A stretch of DNA of 31,690 nucleotides from a bacterium (GTDB lineage Bacteria > Bacillota > Bacilli > Lactobacillales > Streptococcaceae). Shown piece after piece: positions 17,074 through 27,113 of this stretch; position 1 is the first letter of the stretch; every line of letters starts with the position of its first letter. The notes beneath the pieces were generated by a model. The model worked only from the letters and a program-made list of their open reading frames with translations, was not told the DNA's origin and made no database searches. A program made the position numbers and the translations under genes. The stretch spans positions 1-31,690 of the forward strand of contig CAJNBP010000019.1 in NCBI GenBank assembly GCA_905221035.1, given 5' to 3'.

Positions 17074-19587
17074 TTATTGTCTTTTACCGTGACAGTTTTT
17101 AAACTTCTTACCAGAACCACATGGGCAAAGTTCATTCCGTCCAATCTGGCTCAAATCCAAATCTTCTGGCATATTTGCTTGGTGGGCAGCGATATTGCGA
17201 GTCGCTGTTGTACTGATATGGTGTTCTGCTTGTGGTCTTTCTTGTTCATGAATTTGTGCTTTCATCATCAAACGTGTCACATCAAACTCAATCGAACCAA
17301 TCATATCATTAAACATACGGAAACCTTCTGCCTGATACTCAACAACAGGGTTGTTCTGAGCATAACCACGAAGTCCAACCGCATTACGCAATTGATCGAG
17401 GGCATCGATATGATCTGTCCACTTGTTATCTACCACTCGTAGAATCAAAACTTTTTGGAATTCTTTAACTGCTTCTTCATCGCGTAGTTTTGAAACCTGA
17501 CTATCGTAAACTTGCAAGGCACGTTGGAAGAGTTCTTCCTTAATGGCCTTATCAGACAAGCCTGACAAGTCTTCCATCGTAATAGAATCTTCTGGAAGCA
17601 AGTTGTACTTAGCAAAGTTCAAAATTGCTTCTAGTTTTTCATCTTGTTTCGCACGCGCATGACCATCAACGACACGACCAATTGTACGTTTGATCATAGC
17701 CTGAATTTCAGGTGCCAAGTCACGATCTGCAGTGATGACATCGTAACGTTGAGCATAGATAATCTCACGTTGTTCACGCATGACATCATCGTATTGAAGG
17801 ACTTGTTTACGAGTATCGTAGTTATTTCCTTCGACACGTTTTTGCGCCGCTTCAACCTGACGTGTCAACATACGAGACTCAATCGCCTCTTCAGACATGT
17901 TGAGGCGTTCAAAGATTCCTTTCAAACGTTCAGAACCAAAACGTTTCATCAAATCATCTTCAAGAGATAGGTAGAATTGTGACTCACCTGGGTCTCCTTG
18001 ACGACCTGAACGTCCACGAAGCTGGTTATCGATACGACGGCTTTCATGGCGCTCTGTACCAATCACACAAAGTCCTCCCAATTCGCGAACACCTTCACCA
18101 AGCTTGATGTCGGTACCACGACCGGCCATGTTAGTCGCAATGGTAACGGCACCACGTTGACCAGCATTCATGATGATTTGAGCTTCTTTATAGTGGTTTT
18201 TGGCATTCAAGACTTCGTGAGGAACACCAGCTGCAACCAATTTCTTAGAAATGTAATCACTAGTTTCAACCGCTACTGTACCAACCAAGACAGGCTGACC
18301 CTTTTGGTAACGAGCCTTAACGTCTTCGACAACCGCCTTAAACTTAGCTTCGATACTTGCATAAAGAAGGTCTGAGTGGTCAATACGTTGAACAGGACGG
18401 TTTGTTGGGATTGGAATAACACGAATGTTGTAGATTTCACGGAATTCCTCTTCCTCAGTCTTACCTGTACCCGTCATACCAGACAATTTCTTATACATAC
18501 GGAAGAGGTTTTGGTAAGTAATTGAGGCAGATGTCTTGGTTTCATCCTGGATCGGCACACCTTCTTTAGCTTCAATAGCTTGGTGCAAGCCATCAGAATA
18601 ACGACGACCTTCCATGGTACGACCTGTAAATTGGTCGACAATCAAGATTTCTTGCTCTTCACTGACCACATAGTCAATATCGAGGAGCATGATGTAGTTG
18701 GCACGAAGGGCATTATCGATAAAGTGAGTCAAAGCCACATTTTCGATGTCATAGAGGTTTTCAAGCTTGAAGTAGCTTTCAGCCTTGTCAATCCCTGAAT
18801 CTGACAAACCGATAGTCTTAGACTGCACATCGATGATGTAGTCGTCTTTGTCCAAAGATTTTACATAGTGGTCTGCCATGTGGTAGAGCTGACTAGTTTC
18901 AACCGCATTGGCACCTGATACGATCAATGGCGTACGGGCTTCGTCAATCAAGATTGAGTCAACCTCATCGACCAAGGCATAGTTGAGCGGACGTTGTACC
19001 ATGTTTTCAGCGCGGACGACCATGTTATCACGAAGGTAGTCAAATCCGATTTCTGAGTTGGTTGAGTAAGTGATATCACACTCATAGGCTTCTTTTTTCT
19101 CCATTGGAGATTTGGCAGCCAAGTTGATTCCTACTGACAAACCAAGCCAAGAGTACAATTCACCCATCTCAGTCGCGTCACGTTCTGATAGGTATTCATT
19201 GACTGTAACTACGTGGACCCCTTTACCTGAAAGGGCATTGAGGTATACGGGCATGGTCGCAGTCAAGGTTTTCCCTTCCCCTGTACGCATCTCTGGCACG
19301 TCACCATGGTGAAGAACGATTCCTCCCATGACCTGAACCTTATATGGGAAGAGACCTAGGACACGTTTGGCACCTTCACGGACAACCGCAAATGCTTCAT
19401 AAAGCAACGAATCCAGTGATTCTCCATTTTGATAACGTTCTTTAAATTCAACTGTTTTTGCTTTTAGTTGGTCATCTGTCAAAGCAGCCATTTGGTCTTC
19501 GTATTTGAAAACCTTGTCAGCCATCTTTTCCAGACGACGGATTTCTCCTTTATCATTTTCGATAATTGTTTTTAAAATATTAGCCAT
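17074..19587 (-). CDS. secA: Preprotein translocase ATPase SecA
   Basis: 837 residues, normal length. SecA drives unfolded secretory proteins through SecYEG using ATP. Visible are the Walker A in [13 protein letters not shown] (about 100-110), DEVD in [21 protein letters not shown], the second nucleotide-binding fold with [10 protein letters not shown] and [16 protein letters not shown], and the C-terminal zinc tail [14 protein letters not shown] that binds SecB or the ribosome in other species. The start [15 protein letters not shown] follows AAGGAAAAAC. The housekeeping SecA1 is meant: SecA2 lacks the zinc tail, and none of the accessory secretion genes is nearby. Confidence 0.98.
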   Translation of the reverse strand: MANILKTIIENDKGEIRRLEKMADKVFKYEDQMAALTDDQLKAKTVEFKERYQNGESLDSLLYEAFAVVREGAKRVLGLFPYKVQVMGGIVLHHGDVPEMRTGEGKTLTATMPVYLNALSGKGVHVVTVNEYLSERDATEMGELYSWLGLSVGINLAAKSPMEKKEAYECDITYSTNSEIGFDYLRDNMVVRAENMVQRPLNYALVDEVDSILIDEARTPLIVSGANAVETSQLYHMADHYVKSLDKDDYIIDVQSKTIGLSDSGIDKAESYFKLENLYDIENVALTHFIDNALRANYIMLLDIDYVVSEEQEILIVDQFTGRTMEGRRYSDGLHQAIEAKEGVPIQDETKTSASITYQNLFRMYKKLSGMTGTGKTEEEEFREIYNIRVIPIPTNRPVQRIDHSDLLYASIEAKFKAVVEDVKARYQKGQPVLVGTVAVETSDYISKKLVAAGVPHEVLNAKNHYKEAQIIMNAGQRGAVTIATNMAGRGTDIKLGEGVRELGGLCVIGTERHESRRIDNQLRGRSGRQGDPGESQFYLSLEDDLMKRFGSERLKGIFERLNMSEEAIESRMLTRQVEAAQKRVEGNNYDTRKQVLQYDDVMREQREIIYAQRYDVITADRDLAPEIQAMIKRTIGRVVDGHARAKQDEKLEAILNFAKYNLLPEDSITMEDLSGLSDKAIKEELFQRALQVYDSQVSKLRDEEAVKEFQKVLILRVVDNKWTDHIDALDQLRNAVGLRGYAQNNPVVEYQAEGFRMFNDMIGSIEFDVTRLMMKAQIHEQERPQAEHHISTTATRNIAAHQANMPEDLDLSQIGRNELCPCGSGKKFKNCHGKRQ

Positions 19588-19685
19588 GTTTTTCCTTACT
19601 TTAAATTCCGAATATTTTAGAATGTTCTTTTAATTTTAGCACAATTACTGATTATTTTCAAGGAAGAATTCCCATTTTGAAAAGG

Positions 19686-19714
19686 AAAAAGAGGCTAGTT
19701 TCCAAGCTAACCTC
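19686..19714 (-). terminator. Terminator after the small membrane proteins
   Basis: On the minus strand GAGGTTAG (19714-19707) pairs with CTAGCCTC (19698-19691), with one G-T, around an 8-base loop, followed by TTTTT. It lies 19 bases after the stop of the 95-residue membrane protein. Confidence 0.8.
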
Positions 19715-19732
19715 TCTGACTTTTATGATACT

Positions 19733-20020
19733 TTAATTGCCAAAAATCGGCAAAATGGCAAATAGGATAAATAGATTAATCCAAAGAGAAAAACAGCAGA
19801 TCAATCCAAAAACAAAGAGACTGACTTTCTTGGATAGCAAGGCCATCAAAATAGACAGAATACCAAAAACTAGCAAGACTTTCTGTATGCTGAAGAGGTC
19901 AATCTTTCCCCCCAGAATCGGACTGCCCCAAGGAAGAAAGAAGAAAGCAATCCAGATCAACAGAACTAAACCAATATAGACCTTGGAATAGCGTGTAATA
20001 AATGATTTTAGACGTACCAT
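19733..20020 (-). CDS. Small membrane protein, unknown function
   Basis: 95 residues. After a short basic start (MVRLKSFITRYSK) three hydrophobic spans are visible at about 14-32 (VYIGLVLLIWIAFFFLPWG), 46-62 and 67-90, so it is an integral membrane protein with little outside the bilayer. No family motif is recognised. It follows the 111-residue membrane protein by 32 bases and is followed by a terminator, so both probably share a transcript. The start has GGAGGTAGC upstream. Confidence 0.7.
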   Translation of the reverse strand: MVRLKSFITRYSKVYIGLVLLIWIAFFFLPWGSPILGGKIDLFSIQKVLLVFGILSILMALLSKKVSLFVFGLICCFSLWINLFILFAILPIFGN

Positions 20021-20052
20021 AAGCTACCTCCTATCAATAAAAGCCATATAAA

Positions 20053-20388
20053 TCAATGTCTCCCCGTTTTAGACTTCCCTAACTCCGTTCTTAGTCTAAG
20101 CATTTTTTTGAAACAGGAATAAGTTAACCTATTCAGACCAATAGCTAGCAGAATAAAAAGAAACCAAATACCCCAAGACCTGATATCTGTCCAATTTTTT
20201 AAAAGTATAGTGATAAAAAAGATTGAAACAACTGCCATGAATATTCCAAGCAAGGCAAAGAGCGGAAAATAAAACCAGTAAAAATAGTAAAATATTGGGA
20301 AAAACTTACTCTCTCTATTGCCCTTTTCAATCCAGTTATCAAAATAAAAGTAAGGTGCTAAAAGCAAGAATTTAAACAAATGTTCCAT
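20053..20388 (-). CDS. Small membrane protein, unknown function
   Basis: 111 residues from the ATG at 20388, eight bases after GAGG; the ATG at 20391 or the GTG at 20397 are alternatives. Aromatic-rich N-terminus (LLLAPYFYFDNWIEKG, later FFPIFYYFYWFYFPLFALLG). Hydrophobic spans lie at about 35-66 and 80-95, with a basic C-terminal tail (KKMLRLRTELGKSKTGRH). I do not recognise a family. It lies between der (upstream, with its own terminator) and the 95-residue membrane protein. Confidence 0.65.
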   Translation of the reverse strand: MEHLFKFLLLAPYFYFDNWIEKGNRESKFFPIFYYFYWFYFPLFALLGIFMAVVSIFFITILLKNWTDIRSWGIWFLFILLAIGLNRLTYSCFKKMLRLRTELGKSKTGRH

Positions 20389-20433
20389 CATCAACACCTC
20401 ACTTTGACAGCGTTTTCTTCACCTTCATTCTAT

Positions 20434-20463
20434 CAAAAAAATCTGGAAATGTCATTCCAGATT
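20434..20463 (-). terminator. Terminator of der
   Basis: On the minus strand AATCTGGAA (20463-20455) pairs perfectly with TTCCAGATT (20448-20440), with a 6-base loop, and runs into a T tract (20440-20434). It is nine bases after the der stop codon. Confidence 0.9.
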
Positions 20464-20471
20464 CTACTTTT

Positions 20472-21782
20472 TTATTTACGTTTTCTTGCGATGAGATGGA
20501 TTGGCGTTCCCTCAAATACAAAGGCCTTGCGGATTTGATTTTCCAAGAAACGCAGGTAAGAAAAGTGCATGAGTTCTTCTTCATTGACAAAAATGACAAA
20601 GGTTGGTGGTTTGGTTGCCACTTGGGTCGCATAGAAAATCTTGAGACGTTTTCCTTTGTCTGTCGGTGTTGGGTTGATGGCAATGGCATCCATAATCACA
20701 TCGTTCAAGACAGCTGATGGGATACGTGTGTTTTGACTCTCGCTGATTTGCTTGATCATCTCAGGCAGTTTATGAAGACGTTGCTTGGTCAAAGCTGATA
20801 CAAAGATAATCGGTGCGTAAGGCAGGTATTGGAACTGCTCACGGATATCTTCTTCCCAGTTTTTCATAGTGTGGTTGTCTTTTTCAAGCGTATCCCACTT
20901 ATTGACAACGATAATCATCCCTTTACCAGCTTCATGGGCAAATCCTGCGATACGCTTGTCGTATTCACGGATGCCTTCTTCCGCATTGATGACCATCAAG
21001 ACCACATCCGAGCGGTCAATCGCACGCATGGCACGCATGACAGAGTATTTCTCGGTATTTTCATAGACCTTACCAGACTTACGCATACCAGCCGTATCAA
21101 TCATGGTAAACTCTTGACCATCTGTATCTGTAAAGTGGGTATCAATGGCGTCACGTGTTGTTCCAGCAACTGGACTGGCAATGACACGGTCTTCTCCCAA
21201 GATAGCATTAATCAAGCTTGATTTTCCGACGTTAGGACGACCAATCAGGCTAAACTTAATGACATCTGGATTTTCTTCTTCATATTCATTTGGAAGATTT
21301 TCTACGATTGCGTCTAGCACATCCCCTGTACCGATACCGTGGACAGATGAGATAGGCAGTGGTTCACCCAAACCGAGGGCATAAAAATCATAGATATCAT
21401 TTCGCATCTCAGGGTTGTCCACCTTGTTAACTGCGAGGATAACTGGTTTGTGAGTTTTATACAGTTTACGTGCTACGTATTCGTCCGCATCGGTAATCCC
21501 TTCCTTACCAGACACGACAAAGACGATAACATCGGCTTCTTCCATAGCAATTTCTGCCTGGTGCTTGATTTGTTCCATGAAAGGAGCATCGACGTCATCG
21601 ATTCCTCCTGTATCAATCATGCTAAAAGAACGATTGAGCCACTCACCCGTCGCATAGATACGGTCACGTGTCACTCCTTCGACATCTTCTACAATAGAGA
21701 TTCGCTCACCAGCGATCCGATTAAATAGGGTTGATTTCCCAACATTGGGACGTCCTACAATGGCAATAGTTGGTAGGGCCAT
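20472..21782 (-). CDS. der: Ribosome biogenesis GTPase Der (EngA)
   Basis: 436 residues, normal length. It assists maturation of the 50S ribosomal subunit. Two tandem GTPase domains, unique to this family: G1 GRPNVGKS at 10-17, G3 DTGG at 57, G4 NKVD at 119; then G1 GRPNVGKS at 181-188, G3 DTAGM at 229, G4 NKWD at 294. A C-terminal KH-like domain ([20 protein letters not shown]) follows. The start [13 protein letters not shown] lies at the end of the preceding nitroreductase gene's 13-base gap, suggesting one transcript from dnaB or dnaI onward. A terminator closes the unit. Confidence 0.97.
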
Positions 21783-21795
21783 AATTTCTCACTTT

Positions 21796-22509
21796 CTACA
21801 ATAACTTTTTCTGTTCAAGATTTTTTCTAGTTGAGCTTGGTTCAGCTTGACCAAACTGTTCGGCTAGGCGCTGACTCCAACTTGTGGTTGCACGCGCCCC
21901 AGCATAGTCCGCCTGTACACGGTCATAAGCCTCAATCACATCAACCGTTTGCTCCTGATATTCTTCCTCAAATACCACTTGATTCAATGGCAAGCGAGGT
22001 TTGACTTCGTGTTCTTCATTTGGTAGACCTAGTGCCATCCCAAAAACTGGATAAGTGTAGTCAGGCAGGTTAAAGAGCTCTGCCACTTCTTCTGACTTGT
22101 AACGAACCAAGCCAATGATAACACCACCATAGCCCAAACTTTCAGCCGCCAGCAGGGCATTTTGACCAGCAAGAGCTGCATCGACCGAACTAATCAAGAG
22201 ACTTTCTACACCTTGGGGTTGGAAGGTGTCCGTATGAAGTTAGGCTCCCTTTTCTGCTCGGTTCAAGTCTCCGACAAAGAGAAGGAAAACAGCAGACTGG
22301 CGAATGGCTTCTTGAGGCACCAATTCATACAAGGCATCTTTCTTTTCTTGACTTCGTACCACAATCACAGAGTAGGATTGAAAATTCTTCCAAGACGAGG
22401 CCATTTGGGCTGCTGTCAGGATTTCAGTCAAGTCTTCCTGAGGGATGGCTTGCTCCTTAAATCTTCGAACAGACTTATGAGCTTTCATCAGTTTAATCGT
22501 TTCTGTCAT
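21796..22509 (-). pseudogene. NADPH-flavin nitroreductase (NfrA-like), interrupted by one stop codon
   Basis: The N-terminal part (from 22509: MTETIKLMKAHKSVRRFKEQ, then AAQMASSWKNFQSYSV) and the C-terminal part (LISSVDAALAGQNALLAAES to KNLEQKKLL at 21796) are one continuous frame, broken only by a TAA at 22240-22242 between EKGA and LHTDTFQPQGVES. Full length would be about 237 residues, the usual size of FMN-dependent oxygen-insensitive nitroreductases of the NfrA/Frp group. A single CAA-to-TAA change would explain it. Its start overlaps the end of dnaI by four bases (ATGA). The break lies inside the FMN fold, so neither half should be active unless the stop is read through. Confidence 0.88.
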
Positions 22510-23402
22510 CGACGGTTTACTCCTTCTAAACGAGTCTCCTCAGCCAAATAACGGATGCGTTCCATGACGCGTCTGGCTTCCCAGGTTTCGTCATTTCCAT
22601 GTTTCCCTTTAGCAAAATGCAGCTCCAACTCTTCAAAGTTGAAGTTGGAAGTGAAAAAGGTCGGTAAATTTTCCTGCATCCGATATTGGAGAATGACTTG
22701 TAAGATTTCATCCCGCACCCAAGCTGTTGATTGCTCGGCACCAATATCATCTAAAATCAGGACTTCAGAAAGCTTAATCTCATCCACCAAGGTCTTGACA
22801 TTACCATCACTGATGGCATTTTTTGCATCAATGACAAAGCTAGGATAGTGGAGGAGAGTTGATGAAACACCGCGTTTTTCTGATAAATCATGAGCCAAGG
22901 CAGCCACCATGAAACTTTTACCCACACCAAAGTCTCCATATAAGTAAAGGCCTTTTCGAATAGCTGGATATTGCTCCACGAAGGCTAGTAGCTTTTCAAA
23001 AACTGGCAAGCGCCCCAAATCATCCAAGTCTACTTGGGCTAAACTAGCTTTCTTGAGACTGGCTGGCAGATTGATTAACTTGAGACGGTTCTTAATAGCC
23101 GCTTCTTTTTCCGCTGCGATTAGTTCAGGTGTTTCTTCATAAGAAACATCCGCATAGCCGTGGTTCATGACCAAAATCGGCTTGTAGCCTTTGGCAATAT
23201 AATCCGTATCCCCACGGAGAAACTTATCACGCTCGGTGATGTATTGATTAAACTTGGAGATACTACGATTTAATTCCTCAGGGCTGAGGGATTCTTGCTG
23301 GATAAAGGCCGCAACATCAGGATCCTTCATGATTTTCTGGACCAAATCTTGATAATGAAAACGGCTAGGTTGACGTTTGAGTACGTCTCCGACACTTTCC
23401 AT
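22506..23402 (-). CDS. dnaI: Primosomal protein DnaI (helicase loader)
   Basis: 298 residues. A AAA+ ATPase that loads the replicative helicase DnaC (DnaB in E. coli) at origins and restart sites. The C-terminal AAA+ domain has Walker A GDFGVGKS (156-163), Walker B VLILDDIGAE (214-223) and the sensor I region TFFTSNFNFEEL. The N-terminal 100 residues correspond to the helicase-binding domain (GYKPILVMNHGYADVSYEETP), but the cysteines that bind zinc in Bacillus DnaI are absent from this region. It starts directly against the stop of dnaB, a tight nrdR-dnaB-dnaI order known from other firmicutes. Confidence 0.95.
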   Translation of the reverse strand: MESVGDVLKRQPSRFHYQDLVQKIMKDPDVAAFIQQESLSPEELNRSISKFNQYITERDKFLRGDTDYIAKGYKPILVMNHGYADVSYEETPELIAAEKEAAIKNRLKLINLPASLKKASLAQVDLDDLGRLPVFEKLLAFVEQYPAIRKGLYLYGDFGVGKSFMVAALAHDLSEKRGVSSTLLHYPSFVIDAKNAISDGNVKTLVDEIKLSEVLILDDIGAEQSTAWVRDEILQVILQYRMQENLPTFFTSNFNFEELELHFAKGKHGNDETWEARRVMERIRYLAEETRLEGVNRR

Positions 23403-24572
23403 CTAATCTCCTCCTTTTTCTAATCGAGCTAATAGTTCTTGTTTCTTACGTTCTAATTCCAGACGAGTTTCCTCGCTGGTTTCATTTTTATAATCTGGAT
23501 TGCTCCACTTGGGTACATTGGACTTGGCAGGACCGGGTTTACTAGTCTTTTGAGCCTTACTCTTTTGCCCACGTTCACGAATGCGCAAGACTGCCTCTTC
23601 TGCCGAATGAATCTTTTGATAGGCATAATCATTGGCTACCTTCATGGCATATTTCTCATTGATGTTTGCCGAATCTACCTTATTAAAGGTCAACAAGAGA
23701 ATAATATTGATGACTTCGTCCAGCAAGCCCAAACCAGCCATCTGTTGCAAGAGTTCTCTTTCAGTTTGGGTAATGGTCCCCTTGCGTGTCTGCTTGATTT
23801 CTGCCAAGAACTGCAGGGCAGTCTTACTTTTGGCTTCTTTGATAATGGTTGCCTCCTTAGGACTAAAGTCAGAGGAAACAGGCTTTTGAGCGATTTTTTC
23901 CCGCATGCGTTTGGTTGAAATAACCTGGGAAACAGCTGTTGACTTGGCCAATTGATAGGTCTCAAACCAAGTCCATTTCTTCTCCTCGGCAATGGCAAAG
24001 AGGTTTAAGACATCGGATTGTTCATCCGCAAAACGAAGCCCATCTCGAGCCATAAGCTGACGAAAATGATCTAAGTCAAAATCATTGGCCACTTTCTTCT
24101 TGAGACCAAGGTCTTCTTGACTTCCTAGTTCTGCCAAATCTGGAAAGACTTGATTGAGTGAGACAGAGATTTCTTCACCCTCAGCACTTTCAAGTTTCAA
24201 ATCCTCCACAGCTGCATCGCCAATCTTTTTCTCCAAAAGTCTGCGATAAACAGGATGTTCTATGAAGTCCTGACTCGAGAGAGGAGCATGAATGGCTAGC
24301 TGATAAACGTCCCCCTTTTGATAGAGGGTCAAGAGATTGAAAGCAGATAGGATTTTCAGGGATTTTATCAGTCTATCCATCCCAAAGTTGAGATGGTTGA
24401 GAATGCTTGAAAAGAGATATTCCTTTCTGCCATTATCCCAAAAACTGATCGTATAAAGATAAAGGCTCAGTGCCTCCTGACCGATAATCGGGAGGTAGCA
24501 CTGTACCAGAGATGAGGTATCTTGCGACACCCGATTATTCTTTAGATAAGAAAAACGGTCAATTGGCTTCAT
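23403..24572 (-). CDS. dnaB: Replication initiation / membrane attachment protein DnaB (Gram-positive type)
   Basis: 389 residues. In firmicutes this DnaB is a primosome protein (not the helicase) that works with DnaD and DnaI to load helicase at oriC. The N-terminal winged-helix part (RFSYLKNNRVSQDTSSLVQCY, then LPIIGQEALSLYLYTISFW) and the C-terminal DnaB_2/DDBH2-type domain (about 290-345, including LLDEVINIILLLTFNKVDSANINEKYAMKVANDY) are both recognisable. The C-terminus is charged and coiled (LELERKKQELLARLEKGG). The start codon directly follows the stop of nrdR without any gap, and dnaI follows in the same manner, so all three are translationally coupled. Confidence 0.93.
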   Translation of the reverse strand: MKPIDRFSYLKNNRVSQDTSSLVQCYLPIIGQEALSLYLYTISFWDNGRKEYLFSSILNHLNFGMDRLIKSLKILSAFNLLTLYQKGDVYQLAIHAPLSSQDFIEHPVYRRLLEKKIGDAAVEDLKLESAEGEEISVSLNQVFPDLAELGSQEDLGLKKKVANDFDLDHFRQLMARDGLRFADEQSDVLNLFAIAEEKKWTWFETYQLAKSTAVSQVISTKRMREKIAQKPVSSDFSPKEATIIKEAKSKTALQFLAEIKQTRKGTITQTERELLQQMAGLGLLDEVINIILLLTFNKVDSANINEKYAMKVANDYAYQKIHSAEEAVLRIRERGQKSKAQKTSKPGPAKSNVPKWSNPDYKNETSEETRLELERKKQELLARLEKGGD

Positions 24573-25046
24573 TTATCTTTCCTTTTTCTTTTTAGAGGAC
24601 TGGGTGATTTGTTGGAGCAGACTCTCTAACTCACTCACATCCTTAAAACTACGATAGACACTGGCAAAACGCACATAGGTAATCTCGTCCAGTTCAGCCA
24701 ACTCCTCCATGACGAGTGAACCAATGTCCTCACTTTGAATTTCGTTTTCATTTCGACCACGGAGTTTCTGTTCGATACGATTGACTACCATGTTGATTTC
24801 ATCACTTGACACAGGACGTTTCTGGGCTGAGCGGATAATCCCATTAAAGATTTTATCTCTGGAGAATTGTTCCCGTGTGCCATCTTTTTTAACGACCACT
24901 AAGGTTCTTTCTTCTACCCGTTCGTAGGTTGTAAAACGATGTTGGCATTCATCGCACTCACGTCTTCTACGAATGGTGTTCCCTTCTTCTGCTTGGCGAC
25001 TATCGATAACACTTGACTTGGTAGCCCCACATTTTGGACAACGCAT
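24573..25046 (-). CDS. nrdR: Transcriptional repressor NrdR
   Basis: 157 residues from the ATG at 25046, which follows GGAGGGAAAGG; an in-frame upstream ATG at 25106 lacks support and the family starts with MRCPKCG. NrdR represses ribonucleotide reductase genes in response to nucleotides. The N-terminal zinc ribbon [15 protein letters not shown]...[12 protein letters not shown] and the ATP-cone domain ([20 protein letters not shown] to [11 protein letters not shown]) are complete. The lysine-rich tail SSKKKKER is typical of streptococci. It heads the nrdR-dnaB-dnaI-(nitroreductase)-der unit. Confidence 0.97.
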
Positions 25047-25119
25047 CCTTTCCCTCCTTATCGTTTTCTTTTCATTATACCATTTTTTAAGCGATTCCCA
25101 AAACAATTCTTCTTTTTGC

Positions 25120-25148
25120 TTGACAAGTTTTTTGTTTTGTTGTATTAT
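25120..25148 (+). promoter_or_regulatory. Promoter of the ytrA-type ABC operon
   Basis: A perfect -35 TTGACA (25120-25125) and TATTAT (25143-25148) are separated by exactly 17 bp. The first gene starts 38 bp downstream with AAGGAG at 25174-25179. nrdR reads the other way from the same gap. AATTAAGAC just after the -10 could be part of a repressor site, but this is not tested. Confidence 0.88.
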
Positions 25149-25185
25149 TTAATTAAGACAAAGGGATAAAAGAAAGGAGACCAAG

Positions 25186-25551
25186 ATGTCCTGGACATTT
25201 GACAACAAAAAACCCATTTATTTACAGATTATGGAGAAAATCAAGCTTCAGATTGTCTCCCATGCACTGGAACCCAATCAACAACTTCCAACCGTGAGGG
25301 AGCTGGCGAGCGAGGCTGGTGTCAATCCCAACACCATCCAAAGAGCCTTGTCAGACCTCGAACGAGAAGGATTTGTCTACAGCAAGCGAACAACTGGACG
25401 ATTTGTGACTGAGGATAAGGAACTAATCGCCCAATCGCGCAAACAACTATCCGAAGAAGAATTGGAACACTTCGTTTCCTCCATGACCCATTTTGGCTAT
25501 GAAAAAGAAGAACTACCAGGCGTAGTCGGCGATTATATTAAAGGAGTTTAA
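25186..25551 (+). CDS. GntR-family (YtrA subfamily) transcriptional regulator
   Basis: 121 residues, the short YtrA type: a winged helix-turn-helix (about 8-75; PIYLQIMEKIKLQIVSHALE, LPTVRELASEAGVNPNTIQR, LEREGFVYSKRTTGRFVTED) plus a small helical dimerisation tail without an effector-binding domain. YtrA regulators normally repress their own ABC transporter operon and respond to cell-wall-active antibiotics. That fits the genes directly downstream, which begin four bases after its stop. Strong promoter and ribosome-binding site are present. Confidence 0.92.
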   Translation: MSWTFDNKKPIYLQIMEKIKLQIVSHALEPNQQLPTVRELASEAGVNPNTIQRALSDLEREGFVYSKRTTGRFVTEDKELIAQSRKQLSEEELEHFVSSMTHFGYEKEELPGVVGDYIKGV

Positions 25552-25555
25552 GCCT

Positions 25556-26251
25556 ATGTCATTACTAGCATTTGAAAATGTATCCAAATCTTATGGAGCA
25601 ACCCCAGCCCTTGAAAATGTTTCTCTTGACATCCCCGCTGGAAAAATTGTTGGCCTTCTTGGGCCAAACGGTTCAGGAAAAACAACCCTGATTAAGCTAA
25701 TCAATGGCCTCTTGCAGCCAGATCAAGGACGCGTCCTTATCAACGACATGGATCCAAGCCCAGCAACCAAGGCCATCGTAGCTTATTTGCCAGATACGAC
25801 CTATCTCAATGAACAAATGAAGGTCAAAGAAGCCCTAACCTACTTCAAGACCTTCTATAAAGATTTCAATCTTGAACGCGCCCATCATCTGCTTGCAGAC
25901 CTTGGCATTGATGAAAATAGTCGTCTCAAGAAATTATCAAAAGGAAACAAGGAAAAGGTACAACTGATTTTGGTTATGAGCCGTGATGCCCGCCTCTACG
26001 TTCTGGACGAACCCATTGGTGGAGTGGATCCAGCAGCCCGTGAGTATATACTCAATACCATTATCAATAACTACTCACCAACTTCTACCGTTTTGATTTC
26101 TACCCACTTGATTTCTGATATCGAGCCAATCTTGGATGAAATTGTCTTCCTAAAGGACGGAAAAGTCGTCCGTCAAGGCAATGTAGATGATATTCGCTAT
26201 GAGTCTGGTGAATCCATTGACCAACTCTTCCGTCAGGAATTTAAGGCCTAA
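25556..26251 (+). CDS. ABC transporter ATP-binding protein
   Basis: 231 residues, a single nucleotide-binding domain. Walker A GPNGSGKTT (about 35-43), signature region LSKGNKEKVQLI (the usual LSGGQ is changed to LSKGN, as in many antibiotic-export ABC ATPases), Walker B LYVLDEPIGGVDP and H-loop STHLISD. Its ribosome-binding site (GGAG) lies in the last codons of the regulator gene, so translation is coupled. It should pair with the permease encoded 15 bases downstream to form an exporter of the YtrB/BcrA type; substrate unknown. Confidence 0.93.
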   Translation: MSLLAFENVSKSYGATPALENVSLDIPAGKIVGLLGPNGSGKTTLIKLINGLLQPDQGRVLINDMDPSPATKAIVAYLPDTTYLNEQMKVKEALTYFKTFYKDFNLERAHHLLADLGIDENSRLKKLSKGNKEKVQLILVMSRDARLYVLDEPIGGVDPAAREYILNTIINNYSPTSTVLISTHLISDIEPILDEIVFLKDGKVVRQGNVDDIRYESGESIDQLFRQEFKA

Positions 26252-26266
26252 GCAAAGGAGATTATT

Positions 26267-27034
26267 ATGTTTTGGAATTTAGTTCGCTACGAATTTAAAA
26301 ATGTTAACAAGTGGTATTTAGCCCTTTACGCTGCCGTTCTAGCCCTTTCTGCCCTTATCGGAATACAGACACAACATTATAACAATCTACCTGTCAAAGA
26401 AAGTCAACCTACTATGCTACTTTTTCTAGCTACAGTCTTTGGTGGCTTGATGCTTACACTTGGAATTTCAACCATCTTCTTGATTATTAAACGATTCAAA
26501 GGAAGTGTCTATGACCGACAAGGCTATCTGACTTTAACCTTGCCAGTTTCTGAACACCATATCATCACAGCCAAACTAATCGGTGCTTTTATCTGGTCGT
26601 TGATTAGCACTGCTGTCTTACTCCTATGTATCTATATTATCTTATTGTCAACAAATTATAATGAAGTTCAACTTTCTACTCTTCTGTCATTTGTTGGAGA
26701 ACATTTTACCGGCTTTGGTCTTACTGTCTTATCCTTCCTGCTTAGTACAATTTCATTTATCCTCTGCATTTACTTGGCCATTTCCATCGGACAACTTTTC
26801 AATGAATACCGTACAGCACTCGCTGTTGCAGCCTACATTGGTATCCGAATCGTCATTGGAATTATAGAAGTCTTCTTCAATACCAGTGCTAACTTCTATG
26901 TCAATTCACTTGCAGGATTTAATGATAATTTCTATATGGGAGCAAGCGTAGGCATTGTTGAAGAACTCATATTCATAGCTATTTTTTACCTCGGAACCTA
27001 CTATATTTTGAGAAACAAGGTTAATTTGCAATAA
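26267..27034 (+). CDS. ABC transporter permease
   Basis: 255 residues with six hydrophobic spans (about 15-33, 50-72, 100-128, 145-175, 183-203, 228-248), the layout of ABC-2 type export permeases. The N-terminus MFWNLVRYEFKNVNKWYL has the amphipathic helix common to this family, and residues 85-100 (RQGYLTLTLPVSEHHII) contain the conserved TLPVS motif of the BcrB/YtrC-like group. Third gene of the regulator-ATPase-permease operon; the ribosome-binding site AAAGGAG is close to the start. A terminator follows. Confidence 0.9.
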   Translation: MFWNLVRYEFKNVNKWYLALYAAVLALSALIGIQTQHYNNLPVKESQPTMLLFLATVFGGLMLTLGISTIFLIIKRFKGSVYDRQGYLTLTLPVSEHHIITAKLIGAFIWSLISTAVLLLCIYIILLSTNYNEVQLSTLLSFVGEHFTGFGLTVLSFLLSTISFILCIYLAISIGQLFNEYRTALAVAAYIGIRIVIGIIEVFFNTSANFYVNSLAGFNDNFYMGASVGIVEELIFIAIFYLGTYYILRNKVNLQ

Positions 27035-27045
27035 TTTTAAAATCC

Positions 27046-27083
27046 AAAAGGATAACATCTCATCACAGAGAGGCTATCCTTTT
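27046..27083 (+). terminator. Terminator between the ABC operon and the Rgg-type gene
   Basis: AAAAGGATA (27046-27054) pairs exactly with TATCCTTTT (27075-27083), followed by TTCTTTT. It follows the permease stop by 11 bases. The A-rich left side could let it work on the opposite strand for the converging regulator gene too. Confidence 0.8.
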
Positions 27084-27113
27084 TCTTTTATCTCATTTTC
27101 GGTCTAACTTTAT

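Noticed and set aside
20389..20397. GTG at 20397 as the start of the small membrane protein
   Set aside because: It directly abuts the GAGG and leaves no spacing; the ATGs at 20391/20388 are at five and eight bases.
25047..25106. 20-residue extension of NrdR
   Set aside because: The family starts at the zinc ribbon (MRCPKCG), which has its own GGAGGGAAAGG.
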